Part shown: in pieces, positions 15,743 through 23,838 of the stretch
Layout of the letters: every line of letters starts with the position of its first letter
How positions within the stretch are numbered: the first letter of the stretch is position 1
Origin: CAZHGD01 sp964531735
Lineage (GTDB): Bacteria > Armatimonadota > UBA10988
Direction: 5' to 3'
Assembly: GCA_964531735.1 (NCBI GenBank)
Contig: CAZHGD010000074.1
Span: 1-32,769, forward strand
Length of the DNA stretch: 32,769 nucleotides
Program-made: the position numbers and the translations under genes
Notes under the pieces: generated by a model
What the model was told of the DNA's origin: nothing
The model's database searches: none
Seen by the model: only the letters and a program-made list of their open reading frames with translations

Positions 15743-17179
15743 ATGGCCAAGATCGCCATGATCGGCGCCGGCAGCCAGGTCTTCGCCAAGACGCTGGCGA
15801 TGGACATCTTCGCCACACCGGCGCTGGCGGATAGCGAGATCCGGCTGATGAGCCGGACGAAGCCCAAGCTCGACCGCATGGAACGCTTCCTGCGGAAGGT
15901 GATCGACGAGAACCATCTGCCCGGCCGCGTCTGGAGCACGCTCGACCGGCGCGAGGCGCTCGACGGCGCCGACTACGTCATCTGCATGATCCAGGTCGGC
16001 GGTCTGGCGGCCTACCAGAGCGACTACGAGGTCCCGCTGCGCTATGGCGTCGACCAGTGCATCGGCGACTCGCTCGGCCCCGGCGGCATCTTCCGCGGGC
16101 TCCGCACCATCCCGGTGCTGGAGGGCCTGGTGCGCGACATGGCGGAGCTTTGTCCCCACGCGCTCCTGCTCAACTACACCAACCCGATGGCCGCCTGCTG
16201 TCTGGCGCTGGGACGGTTGAGCGACCGCCTCCAGTTCATCGGTCTCTGCCACGGCGTGCAGACCACACTGGACCTGATCAGCCGGTATGTCGACCGGCCG
16301 AAGGACCAGATCGACTTCCTCTGCGCGGGCATCAACCACATGGCCTGGTTCCTCAGCCTGGCCGATCGGCGCACCGGCGAGGACCTCTACCCGTTGCTCA
16401 AGGCCAACTTCGAGCGGCCGGAGTACTACGTCAACGAGAAGGTCCGCGGCGAGGTGATGCGGCACTTCGGGTACTTCATGACCGAGTCCACGGGTCATCT
16501 CTCCGAGTACATCCCGTGGTTCCGGTCCAGCGACCGGGCGCTGGCGACCTACTGCGACGAACCCGCCTTCGGTGGCGCCTCGGGTGCCTACTACCAGTTC
16601 TCGCGGATGCTGGAGGCCAAGTACCAGGGCGTCGACTACCTCGACACCGAGAGCACCAAGCTGGCCGAGCGCTCGGTGGAGTACTGCTCGTACATCCTCG
16701 AGGCGCACCAGACCGACCGTGTGTTCCGGCTGAACGGTAACGTGCGCAACGACGGCTACATCGACAACCTGCCGCCGGGTTGCTGCGTCGAGGTGCCGGT
16801 CTACGTTGACCGACACGGGTTCCACCCGGCTCGTGTGGGCGCGCTGCCGCCACAGTGCGCGGCACTGAACCAGAGCAATGTCTCGGTGCAGTTGCTGGCG
16901 GTGGAGGCCGGTCTGAGCGGCAACCTGGAGCATGTGGTGCAGGCCTGTGCCATGGACCCGCTGACCAGCACGCGCTGCACGCTGGCGGAGGTGCGGGCGA
17001 TGGCCGCCGAACTGCTCGAGGCTCAGCGCGAATGGCTGCCGCAGTTTGCCGGACAGCGCGTGCGCCCCACACCGGCGATCAGCATCCCGGCCGACGTGCG
17101 GCGAGTCGACGTGCCGGTCGATCCAGCGCTGGCGATTGCCAATCGCTTTGGCGAGTTGGCCACACGCGACGTGACCTGA
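15743..17179 (+). CDS. GH4 family alpha-glucosidase/alpha-galactosidase (NAD+ and Mn2+ dependent)
   Basis: 478 residues, cytoplasmic. GH4 enzymes cleave glycosides by a redox-elimination path that needs NAD+ and a divalent metal. Visible features are the dinucleotide-binding start MAKIAMIGAGSQVF (1-14), the GGIFRGLRTIP segment, NYTNPMA (144-150), the metal-binding CHGVQTT with C169 and H170, and INHMAWF with H199. These match the alpha-galactosidase/alpha-glucuronidase/LplD-like branch of GH4 rather than 6-phospho-beta-glucosidases. Length is normal. The ATG is preceded by AGGAG with seven bases of spacing. It follows the VCBS gene closely and is followed by a strong terminator, so the two genes end an operon. 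The exact glycoside is not determined. Confidence 0.93.
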   Translation: MAKIAMIGAGSQVFAKTLAMDIFATPALADSEIRLMSRTKPKLDRMERFLRKVIDENHLPGRVWSTLDRREALDGADYVICMIQVGGLAAYQSDYEVPLRYGVDQCIGDSLGPGGIFRGLRTIPVLEGLVRDMAELCPHALLLNYTNPMAACCLALGRLSDRLQFIGLCHGVQTTLDLISRYVDRPKDQIDFLCAGINHMAWFLSLADRRTGEDLYPLLKANFERPEYYVNEKVRGEVMRHFGYFMTESTGHLSEYIPWFRSSDRALATYCDEPAFGGASGAYYQFSRMLEAKYQGVDYLDTESTKLAERSVEYCSYILEAHQTDRVFRLNGNVRNDGYIDNLPPGCCVEVPVYVDRHGFHPARVGALPPQCAALNQSNVSVQLLAVEAGLSGNLEHVVQACAMDPLTSTRCTLAEVRAMAAELLEAQREWLPQFAGQRVRPTPAISIPADVRRVDVPVDPALAIANRFGELATRDVT

Positions 17180-17220
17180 GCCTCGCCCGCGGCACAGGGC
17201 TGAGCCGTACGGACACCCAA

Positions 17221-17263
17221 AGACAAACCGCCCCGGGCTCAACGAGCCCGGGGCGGTTTGTCT
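17221..17263. terminator. Strong bidirectional terminator, perfect 20-bp stem
   Basis: Arms AGACAAACCGCCCCGGGCTC (17221-17240) and its exact reverse complement (17244-17263) enclose a three-base loop AAC. Each arm's outer end provides an A- or T-rich stretch (AGACAAA / TTTGTCT) on the correct side for either strand. It lies between the convergent GH4 gene and outer-membrane barrel gene. Confidence 0.85.
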
Positions 17264-17276
17264 GTGGGGGCCGAAG

Positions 17277-18056
17277 CTAGAAGCTGCGGACCCAGGCGAA
17301 GTTGACGCCGGGGTTCGGGACCACAAAGCCGGTCGACAGCTTGCGGAGCTGCACGCCGGGGATGATCCAGTCGATGCCCGGGGTGATGGTCAGGCCGGGG
17401 CTCAGCTCGTAGGAGAAGCTGGTGCGAACGCCAGCGTCCTGGAAGCCGCCCTTGCGGAGGCGAGCGCTGTAGATGTTGCTCGCGCCGGTGGAGATGCCCG
17501 CCCAGCCGCTGATGCCGGCGGTCCAGCCGCCCTTCATCTTGAAGCTGTTGCCCACCGAGAACCGCAGGTAGCCACCCGGGGTCTTGGAGCCGGCCGCGAC
17601 GCGGTTCGGCTTCAGGTACTGGTAGTAGCCGGTCAGGGTCGGGGTCCACGGCACGTTCAGCGCCACGGCGCCGTAGAACTCGCTGGCGTCATACGGCGCG
17701 CCGAACTTCAGGCGGTCGTAGTAGACGTTGCCGACGCTCAGCGTGAACAGGTCCTTGGCGACCGGCGGCGTCCACGACAGGCAGACGTCGTAGTTGTTCT
17801 CCATCGCGTCGGTGTGCGGCGCGCCGAGTCGAGTGTAGTTCCACAGCGTGCCCTTGACCACCAGGCGCCGGGAGATGTCGTACTTGATCGCGGCGCTGGA
17901 CTGCAACCCGTTGGTCGCCAGCTTGGTGCCGCGGAACATGTACGAGCCGTTGAGGCCCGTCGTGAGCGTCGTGGTGACGCCCAGGCTGTCGTCCTTGGCC
18001 ATCGCGCCGGTCACCAGCATTCCGCTGACGGCGCAGGCCAGTAGCAGTCTCCGCAT
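17277..18056 (-). CDS. Outer-membrane beta-barrel protein, TorF-like putative porin (paralogue A)
   Basis: 259 residues. A Sec signal peptide of about 20 residues (MRRLLLACAVSGMLVTGAMA, then KDDSLG) is followed by alternating amphipathic strands with aromatic girdles (for example SYMFRGTKLATNG, GTLWNYTR, VGNVYYDRL, LTGYYQYLK, YLRFSVGNS, FSYELSPG, FVVPNPGVNFAWVRSF) and a C-terminal Phe, the usual signal for barrel insertion by the Bam complex. The opening GVTTTLTTGLNGSYMFRG resembles the TorF/Gcw-chp group. The ATG was taken because the longer open frame upstream has no signal-like sequence, and GAGG lies before the ATG. It is a tandem paralogue of the next gene, sharing most of its layout but with its own promoter. 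Solute specificity is unknown. Confidence 0.85.
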   Translation of the reverse strand: MRRLLLACAVSGMLVTGAMAKDDSLGVTTTLTTGLNGSYMFRGTKLATNGLQSSAAIKYDISRRLVVKGTLWNYTRLGAPHTDAMENNYDVCLSWTPPVAKDLFTLSVGNVYYDRLKFGAPYDASEFYGAVALNVPWTPTLTGYYQYLKPNRVAAGSKTPGGYLRFSVGNSFKMKGGWTAGISGWAGISTGASNIYSARLRKGGFQDAGVRTSFSYELSPGLTITPGIDWIIPGVQLRKLSTGFVVPNPGVNFAWVRSF

Positions 18057-18123
18057 CGTTACACCTCTTCCGTGGGCCCCGGTCGCCTCTTTCGGCCCAA
18101 CCGTGGCCGGCTTGGTTTCTGTG

Positions 18124-18152
18124 ATGTTAGCGGCGCTGCGACGCCATGTCAA
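18124..18152 (-). promoter_or_regulatory. Sigma70-type promoter for barrel paralogue A
   Basis: On the minus strand, a perfect -35 TTGACA (18147-18152) and a -10 TAACAT (18124-18129) are separated by 17 bases, about 70 bases before the start codon. The same arrangement stands before paralogue B. Confidence 0.65.
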
Positions 18153-18321
18153 CGCCGCACTCCCGCGACGTCCTGCGCAAGGCTCCGATGGAGCCGTCCG
18201 GCAGAGCTGCTGACACGGCCTCGTCAGCCCACCGCACCCATCGCAAACAGTCGGCAGGACCACCGCATTGTTTAGAGCCACCACGGAGCGCGACGGTTGC
18301 GGCGAACCGAGCCGGCGGCGC

Positions 18322-19071
18322 CTAGAAGCTGCGGCTCCAGGCGAACCCGAGCGACGGGACCGGCGTCACGAAGCCCGTGCGCAGCTTGTGCAGCTTCGGC
18401 CCGGGGATGATCCAGTCGATGGCCGGACCGACGGTCAGGCCGGGACTCAGCTCGTACGCCAGGGCGGTGCGAAGGCCGGCGTCCTGGAAAGCGCCCTTGG
18501 CCAGGCGGTTGGTGTCGAAGCCGGCCCAGCCGGTGATGGTGCCGGTCCAGCCCGCCTGGCCGAGGGCATAGGAGTTGCTCACCGAGAACCGCAGATAGCT
18601 GCCGACGGACTTGGCGCCGGGCACCTTCTTGAACTGGTAGTAGCCGAACAGCGACGGCGACCAGGGCACGTTGAAGGTGACCCCGGCGTAGGCTTCGGCG
18701 GTGTCGGCGCCCATGGCCGCGCGCAGTTCATCGTAGTAGACCGTGCCGAGGGTGAAGGACATCAGGTCCTTGGCAATCGGCGGAGTCCAGGTGAGCGACA
18801 GGTCGTAGTCGTTCTCGAGCGCATCGGTGCGCGGCGCGCCGGTGCGCAGGTAGTTCCAGTAGTAGACCTTCGCCGACAGGCGCGGCGAAATGGCGTAGGC
18901 CACCGTGGCGTCGCTGGCGAGGCCGTTGGTGGCCAGCTTGGCGCCGCGGAAGTAGTAGGAGCCGTTGAGGCCGGTGGTCAGAGTCGTGGTGACCCCCAGG
19001 CTGTCGTCTTTGGCCATCGCGCTGCCCAGCAGGAGCAGGCCGATGGAGCAGGCCAGGAACACATTGCGCAT
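18322..19071 (-). CDS. Outer-membrane beta-barrel protein, TorF-like putative porin (paralogue B)
   Basis: 249 residues, closely related to paralogue A: a 19-residue signal peptide (MRNVFLACSIGLLLLGSAM, then AKDDSLG), the same GVTTTLTTGLNGSYYFRGAK opening, the same TWTPPIAKDL and SPSLFGYYQF segments, and a C-terminal ...GFAWSRSF ending in Phe. About a dozen beta-strands are expected. The two genes are separated by 265 bases and each has a TTGACA promoter, so they are a tandem duplication with independent expression rather than one operon. Differences are concentrated in the middle, where loops would lie (for example GADTAEAYAG versus APYDASEFYG). In both proteins the mature part begins KDDSLGVTTT. 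No TonB box or plug domain was seen. Confidence 0.85.
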   Translation of the reverse strand: MRNVFLACSIGLLLLGSAMAKDDSLGVTTTLTTGLNGSYYFRGAKLATNGLASDATVAYAISPRLSAKVYYWNYLRTGAPRTDALENDYDLSLTWTPPIAKDLMSFTLGTVYYDELRAAMGADTAEAYAGVTFNVPWSPSLFGYYQFKKVPGAKSVGSYLRFSVSNSYALGQAGWTGTITGWAGFDTNRLAKGAFQDAGLRTALAYELSPGLTVGPAIDWIIPGPKLHKLRTGFVTPVPSLGFAWSRSF

Positions 19072-19139
19072 CGAGACACCTCATTTGGTTGCCACGGCTG
19101 CCGCCGGCGGCTGCGCCGGAGTTGCGTCGCACTGGTCAG

Positions 19140-19168
19140 ACCGTAGCCGTGGTGCCGGTCACTGTCAA
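19140..19168 (-). promoter_or_regulatory. Sigma70-type promoter for barrel paralogue B
   Basis: Minus strand: TTGACA (19163-19168), 17-base spacer, TACGGT (19140-19145), about 70 bases before the start codon. The -10 is weak, but spacing, -35 and distance to the gene copy the promoter of paralogue A. Confidence 0.55.
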
Positions 19169-19345
19169 CGCCGTTGGCGCTGATTTGACTTCCCTGATGT
19201 CAGCCGGCAACCGCTGCGTAATGCAGACCCCGTCCAGGGAGGATTGGGCGCACCCATGGCCCTTCGCACCAGCGCGCGTTGGGCGACCAGAGAGGAGGCG
19301 GCGGCCATCTGACGAAGGCGCGGCCTGTCCAGGAGGATGAACGAC

Positions 19346-20155
19346 ATGAAGCTGGCAGTGCAACTGGGTTTGCTGCCGGGCGGCAACGTGACGGACAAGC
19401 AGAAGTGGGCCGCCGACCACGGCGTCGAGGGCATCGAGATCTCGGCCTGGGAGTACAAGCCCGACGATCTGGATCGCGCCAAGAAGGAGTTCGAGAGCAG
19501 CCCGGTGCCGATCACCACGGTCTGCGGCAACCCGACCTTCGACTTCTTGGATCCCGACCCGGGCAAGCGGCGGGTCAGCATGGACCAGGTCAAGGCCTAC
19601 CTGAAGTTCTGCGGCGAGATCCAGGCCGTCGGGCAGATCGTGCCGCCCATCTTCGGGCCACCGCGCATTCCCGACCTGTCGCCCCTGGCCGATCCGATCA
19701 AGCTGGAGAAGGACCTGCTGGTCGAGTTGTGCAAGGAGCTGGGCGACGTCGCTGCCACCGCCGGCTGCTATCTGCTCCTCGAGCCGCTGAACCGCTATGA
19801 GCAGCACCTGCTGCGCCAGCAGGCCCACGGGGTGGAGATCTGCGAACGCGTCGGCAACCCGCACCTCGCGGTGATCAGCGACTTCTTCCACATGCACATC
19901 GAAGAGACCAACACGCCCGACGCCATCCGCGCGGCCGGCAAGTGGGTCAAGCACTTCCACCTGGCCGACAACACGCGGCAGGAGCCCGGCACCGGTGACA
20001 TCGACTACGTGGCCGGCATGAAGGCCATCCAGGACATCGGCTTCACCGGCTACATGGCCTACGAGTGCGGCATCTCCGGCACCGACCGCGCCGCCTCGCT
20101 GGCCAAGAGTCTCGACTACCTGCGCGACTGCATGGCCAAGGCCAAGGCCGGCTGA
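19346..20155 (+). CDS. Sugar phosphate isomerase/epimerase-like TIM barrel (ketose 3-epimerase type)
   Basis: 269 residues, cytoplasmic, AP-endonuclease-2/xylose-isomerase-like TIM barrel. The expected metal ligands are all visible in order: Glu in LLLEPLNRYEQH, Asp and His in VISDFFHMHIEETN, His in VKHFHLADNTRQEPGTGDIDY, and Glu in MAYECGISG. These phrases are very close to D-tagatose/D-psicose 3-epimerases and related enzymes, so epimerisation of a ketose or a keto-sugar is the best guess. The ATG at 19346 was chosen over 19337 because AGGAGG at 19331-19336 touches the first ATG but is nine bases from the second. It sits near a Gfo/Idh/MocA gene, a common pairing in inositol or keto-sugar breakdown, but a small cysteine-rich gene lies between them. 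Confidence 0.92.
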   Translation: MKLAVQLGLLPGGNVTDKQKWAADHGVEGIEISAWEYKPDDLDRAKKEFESSPVPITTVCGNPTFDFLDPDPGKRRVSMDQVKAYLKFCGEIQAVGQIVPPIFGPPRIPDLSPLADPIKLEKDLLVELCKELGDVAATAGCYLLLEPLNRYEQHLLRQQAHGVEICERVGNPHLAVISDFFHMHIEETNTPDAIRAAGKWVKHFHLADNTRQEPGTGDIDYVAGMKAIQDIGFTGYMAYECGISGTDRAASLAKSLDYLRDCMAKAKAG

Positions 20156-20233
20156 CACCAGCGTCGGGAATCAGGGAACCGGTCTGGCGGTGGCGGCTCA
20201 CTACCTCTGCCGAAGGGCAAAGGAGAGGGAACC

Positions 20234-20413
20234 ATGCGGAAGGTGTACCTGATGGCGATGGTCGCCTTGATGGTGGTCGGCGGGGCGCTGTTCGCCGATA
20301 CCGTGCGGTCGTGTAAGTGCGATCCGTGCCAGTGCAAGGACTGCCAGTGCAGCCAGTGCTGCAAGGACCACTGCAAGGACTGCGGCTGCAAAGACTGCAA
20401 GTGCTGCAAGTAA
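20234..20413 (+). CDS. Exported cysteine-rich mini-protein (metallothionein-like composition)
   Basis: 59 residues in an open frame with ATG, stop TAA and a GGAGAGGG Shine-Dalgarno nearby. The first 21 residues (MRKVYLMAMVALMVVGGALFA) look like a Sec signal peptide. The remaining part holds 14 cysteines between residues 27 and 58, at 27, 29, 32, 34, 37, 39, 42, 43, 47, 50, 52, 55, 57 and 58. They form CxC and CxxC spacings with Lys and Asp between them, such as CKCDPCQCKDCQC. The composition resembles metallothioneins, but those are normally cytoplasmic, so this would be a periplasmic or secreted metal-binding or disulfide-rich peptide. I do not recognise a family. It lies between the epimerase and a Gfo/Idh/MocA gene and is followed by a hairpin terminator. 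Confidence 0.75.
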   Translation: MRKVYLMAMVALMVVGGALFADTVRSCKCDPCQCKDCQCSQCCKDHCKDCGCKDCKCCK

Positions 20414-20437
20414 GCCATCGCTGATGGACAGTGCGCC

Positions 20438-20465
20438 CGGCCGCGGCCCTGACGGGCCGCGGCCG
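20438..20465 (+). terminator. GC-rich hairpin after the Cys-rich gene
   Basis: Twelve-base-pair perfect stem, CGGCCGCGGCCC and GGGCCGCGGCCG, with loop TGAC, followed by TCTGCTTCGT. It starts 25 bases after the stop of the cysteine-rich gene and lies before the next gene's Shine-Dalgarno. The trailing T-run is poor. Confidence 0.6.
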
Positions 20466-20545
20466 TCTGCTTCGTCGGGAGTCCGCGCGGGAAGGGCGGG
20501 GGCCGGCGATGGTGTATCCTGCCGGCACCGGAAGGGAGTCCGTCG

Positions 20546-21589
20546 GTGAAGGAAGTCCGCATAGGTATCGTCGGCATGGGCATTGGTCGCCCGAACGCCC
20601 ATGGTCTGTCGCGCCATCCACGGGCGCGGGTGGTGGCGCTCTGCGACCTGGTGCCGGAGCGCATGGACGAGTTGGCCAAGGAGCTGCCCGCACCGACGCG
20701 GCAGTTCACCGACTACCGCCAACTGTGCGCCGACGCCGAGGTGGACGCCATCTTCGTCGGCACGCCGAACCAGTACCACGTGCCGGTGGCGCTGGAAGCG
20801 GTCAAGCAGGGCAAGCACGTGCTGGTGACCAAGCCGCTGAGCGATTCGCTGACCGCGGCGCGCAAGCTGGTCGCGGCACAGGAGGCGGCCGGCGTGGTCG
20901 GCATGATGTCGCTGTCCACGCGGTTCGCCAACAACGCCCGTTACCTCGGCAAGCTCAGTCGCGGCGGCGATCTCGGCGACGTCTACTACGCCCGGGCCCG
21001 CAGCGTGCGGCGCGCCGGCATTCCCGCCTGGAACCTGGGCTTCATCACCAAGGGCGGCGGCGCGTTCCGTGATATGGGCGTGCACGTACTCGACTGCGCC
21101 TGGTGGCTGATGGGCCTGCCCGAGCCGGTCACGGTGACCGGCGTGGCCGGCGCCAAGTTCGGCGCGCGCGGCGAGGGCTACTGGGACTTCCAGCGGCCGG
21201 AGAAGAAGGTCTGGTCGAAGTTCGAGGTGGACGACTACGGTGGTGGCTTCGTCCGCTTCGCCAACGGCGCGGGCTTGCAGGTGGAGAGCTTCTGGGCCTC
21301 GCACATGCCCGGCGAACTGCAGATTGAGCTGTTCGGCACCGACGCGGGCGCCACGCTGAACCCGCTGAAGCTGTTCCGCACCGTGGCCGACGCGCCGCAG
21401 GACACGGTGGTCAACCTGCCCAAGGGCCCGGAGCCCTGGGACAACCTGGCCGGCCACTTCGTCGAGTGCATCCTCGACGGCGTGCCGTGCGAGGCGCCGC
21501 TGCGGCACGGTCTGGTGGTGCAGGAGATGCTCGAAGCGCTGCTCAAGAGCGGCGAGACCGGCAAGGAAGTCCGCGTCGGCGGCAAGTAG
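20546..21589 (+). CDS. Gfo/Idh/MocA family oxidoreductase (second copy)
   Basis: 347 residues, cytoplasmic. The Rossmann start IGIVGMGIGRPNAHG has the GxGxxG motif at residues 10-15. The family's E-K-P reads T95-K96-P97 (VTKPLS), so the Glu before the catalytic Lys is Thr. The catalytic region GGGAFRDMGVHVLDCAWWLMG matches the (G)xxxDxGxHxxD segment with Asp, His and Asp in place. Downstream there is a typical C-terminal sheet. It is related to, but clearly different from, the oxidoreductase at 3278-4261. The start is GTG with AGGGAG seven bases upstream. The substrate is unknown; a role with the nearby epimerase in inositol-like or keto-sugar breakdown is a reasonable inference. A terminator-like hairpin separates it from the cysteine-rich gene. 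Confidence 0.93.
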   Translation: MKEVRIGIVGMGIGRPNAHGLSRHPRARVVALCDLVPERMDELAKELPAPTRQFTDYRQLCADAEVDAIFVGTPNQYHVPVALEAVKQGKHVLVTKPLSDSLTAARKLVAAQEAAGVVGMMSLSTRFANNARYLGKLSRGGDLGDVYYARARSVRRAGIPAWNLGFITKGGGAFRDMGVHVLDCAWWLMGLPEPVTVTGVAGAKFGARGEGYWDFQRPEKKVWSKFEVDDYGGGFVRFANGAGLQVESFWASHMPGELQIELFGTDAGATLNPLKLFRTVADAPQDTVVNLPKGPEPWDNLAGHFVECILDGVPCEAPLRHGLVVQEMLEALLKSGETGKEVRVGGK

Positions 21590-21612
21590 CCGCTCCGACT
21601 GCCGACCACACA

Positions 21613-21643
21613 CCGGGAGCGACCGCAGCGCGGTCGCTCCCGG
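21613..21643. terminator. Bidirectional hairpin between convergent genes
   Basis: Perfect 14-base-pair stem CCGGGAGCGACCGC / GCGGTCGCTCCCGG with loop AGC. It lies 23 bases after the oxidoreductase stop and 20 bases after the stop of the convergent DUF6259 gene. It could also be a copy of a dispersed palindromic repeat, since stems of this type recur in GC-rich genomes. Confidence 0.6.
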
Positions 21644-21663
21644 CAAGCGGCCGGCGCCGCGGT

Positions 21664-23802
21664 TCACTGTGCCGCTGACGGCTCCAGCGGCACGGCCAGG
21701 ATCGTGCGGGCCGGCAGGCACCCGCAGAGTCGGCCGTTGGTGACCGTCCAGCCGGACTCCGCCGATCGACCGACGCGCCAGCCGCCGGCCGGCGCGTACT
21801 CGACGTCGGCCGGCTGGCGGCTGTAGTTGATCAGCACGACCAGGCTGTCGCCGGCCGGCGCGCGCCAGGCCGAGTGCAGCACTGCCGGGCGGTCGAGCCG
21901 CTCGATCTTCTCCTCGCCAGGCGCGGTGAAGATGTAGCGCTGCAAGAAGGCCACCTCGGTGTGCGGCCCGTGCAGCTCGCCCGGCGGCAGCATCTCGCCC
22001 CAGAGCAGGTGCTCGCGGTTGGCGTGGTAACACCGGGCCAGCGCCACCAGGAAGTCCACATCGCCGGCCAGGTCCGGGTTGGCCAACTGCGCCTCTGTGA
22101 GGTTGCAGATCATCGGCTGGATGCCGAAGGCGACCGTGCGGGCCGCCTCGAACGCGAACTGATCGGGGCAGAGCGCGTGCCAGTCCTGCTCAGCCGACGG
22201 ATCGAGACGGTACTCCTGCGGCCAGAGGTCGTCGAACGGCGGGATGCCGTCCAGGAAGGCGTAGTTGCCGAAGCAGACCGCATGGCCGTGGTAGATGCTG
22301 CCGAACAGCGGCACGACTTCGGTCGGGCAGCCGCCGCGGCGGTGCCAGGCCCAGCGCTCGGCACTCGTGTCGAGGATGATGTTGCCATCGGACAGGTCGA
22401 GGTAGTGCTCCTGCGTGGCCTCGGTGGAGATCGGGAAGCCCGGGTGCTCGGCGCGCACGCGGGCGAGCAGCGCGCGGAAGCCCCGCCGGCCGTAGCTGCC
22501 GCCGCCGGGCGCGTGGTCGTGCGTGTGGCTGTGACAGGTCTGATAGCCGCCGGCGTTGCCGATCATGTCCAGGTAGAGTCCGTCGAGTCCCAGCGCGCGG
22601 GCCTGGGCCACGAACCGTGAGACCGTGTCGTGCCACACCGGCGCCGCGCCGCAGGCGAAGGCCAGGCGGCGCTTGGTGAACGTGTTGAACATGTGCGACT
22701 GGTACTCGCCGTTCTCCAGCACCAGCGCCGAGTCCGGTCCGGCCGGCAGCCAGGCGCCACCATCCTGGTCGATGGCCATGCCGTTGGTATACACCTGGAC
22801 CCGCACGCCGTTGGCCTGCAGGTCACGCACGGCGGCGCGGAAGACCGGCTCGCCTTCGCGCGGCGGGAAGTAGTCGGGGTACTCGGTGTCGTAGCCGTGC
22901 TGGTGCCACCAGTACCAATCGAGCGCCACCGGCGCGTCGAGGCGGCGGGCCAGTTCCTTGGCCGGCGGCGCCACGCGGGCCGCCGGGCCGCGGTTCCACA
23001 GCCAGCAGGCCACTTCGGCGAAGTAGCTGTCGCGCCGCTGGTCGGGGCCGCGTGAGGCCCACTGCTGGGTGAGCGCCCACCGCCGGTAGATGCGGCCCAA
23101 GTCGTACCAGTGGCCGTTGTAGCCGCCGAGGCTGACCGGGTAGGGCAGGGCGAAGCCGGCCTGAGCATCCACGTCGCTCGGTGCGACGCAGGTGGCCTCA
23201 ATGCGCAACTGCTGGTCGGCCGCGCGCGCGAACCGCCAGCGCTTGATCCAGCCCTCGGGATCGCGCGTGTCCAGGTAGAGCCCGTGCGCGCCTTCGGCCC
23301 AGCCATAGCACTGGAACTCGGTGGTGCCGAAGGTCACCGCCGGCTGTTGCCGGAACAGGTGGACCGCGGCTTCGGAGAGCACGTGGCCGAGGCCGTACGG
23401 GACAGTCAGTCGCGTCGCGGCCGGGTCGTCCCAGGTGACCGTGACCTCGGGCATGGTCACGTCGACCAGCCGCATCGTCGCGGGCCATTCGGCGACCGTC
23501 AGCCGGCCTTGCAGCAGGCCGTCGGCCAACCACCAGTCGGCCTCGACGCGGCCCGCCACAGTCGTGCCGTCGTCCAGCCGCAGCCGGTCGAAGACGAAGC
23601 GCACCCGGTCGTCACCGGCCTCAACCGCTGCCGGCGCCGCGCCGGCAGCGGCGACTCGTCGCTGGCCGGCGACCTCGAAGCCGACATTCCAGCCCACGCT
23701 CGGCGCGGCGAGGGGCCACTCCTGACCGTGCGAGCGGAACCAGCACAGCGCGCCCTGCGCGTCGAACCGGGCCGCGGACCCGTCGCAATCTCTGATCTCC
23801 AC
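21664..23802 (-). CDS. DUF6259-type glycoside-hydrolase-like protein
   Basis: 712 residues without signal peptide. An N-terminal beta-sandwich (about residues 1-235) leads into a TIM barrel (about 250-560) and a C-terminal beta domain. Barrel strands include APVALDWYWWHQHGYDTEYPDYFPP, VRVQVYTNGMAID, LGLDGLYLDMIGN and FPISTEATQEHYLDL, a pattern I associate with DUF6259 proteins and with GH36/GH97-like retaining glycosidases. The Asp of LYLDMIGN and the Glu of STEATQEH are possible catalytic acids, but this is a guess. The start is GTG with GGAGAG six bases upstream; the frame extends 111 codons further upstream without protein-like content and across the neighbouring gene. It is divergent from the glycosidase-like gene at 23959, with a palindromic operator in the shared gap. 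The natural substrate is not known. Confidence 0.85.
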   Translation of the reverse strand: MEIRDCDGSAARFDAQGALCWFRSHGQEWPLAAPSVGWNVGFEVAGQRRVAAAGAAPAAVEAGDDRVRFVFDRLRLDDGTTVAGRVEADWWLADGLLQGRLTVAEWPATMRLVDVTMPEVTVTWDDPAATRLTVPYGLGHVLSEAAVHLFRQQPAVTFGTTEFQCYGWAEGAHGLYLDTRDPEGWIKRWRFARAADQQLRIEATCVAPSDVDAQAGFALPYPVSLGGYNGHWYDLGRIYRRWALTQQWASRGPDQRRDSYFAEVACWLWNRGPAARVAPPAKELARRLDAPVALDWYWWHQHGYDTEYPDYFPPREGEPVFRAAVRDLQANGVRVQVYTNGMAIDQDGGAWLPAGPDSALVLENGEYQSHMFNTFTKRRLAFACGAAPVWHDTVSRFVAQARALGLDGLYLDMIGNAGGYQTCHSHTHDHAPGGGSYGRRGFRALLARVRAEHPGFPISTEATQEHYLDLSDGNIILDTSAERWAWHRRGGCPTEVVPLFGSIYHGHAVCFGNYAFLDGIPPFDDLWPQEYRLDPSAEQDWHALCPDQFAFEAARTVAFGIQPMICNLTEAQLANPDLAGDVDFLVALARCYHANREHLLWGEMLPPGELHGPHTEVAFLQRYIFTAPGEEKIERLDRPAVLHSAWRAPAGDSLVVLINYSRQPADVEYAPAGGWRVGRSAESGWTVTNGRLCGCLPARTILAVPLEPSAAQ

Positions 23803-23838
23803 CAGGTTCTCTCCACCGGACCGGTCGGGCACGGTCCG

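Noticed and set aside
15716..17326. 536-codon minus-strand open frame across the GH4 gene
   Set aside because: It is antisense to a GH4 gene with all family motifs, and it runs through the terminator hairpin.
20234..20413. Cys-rich peptide as a ferredoxin
   Set aside because: The cysteine spacing (CxC and CC pairs throughout) is not CxxCxxCxxxC, and the peptide has a signal sequence.
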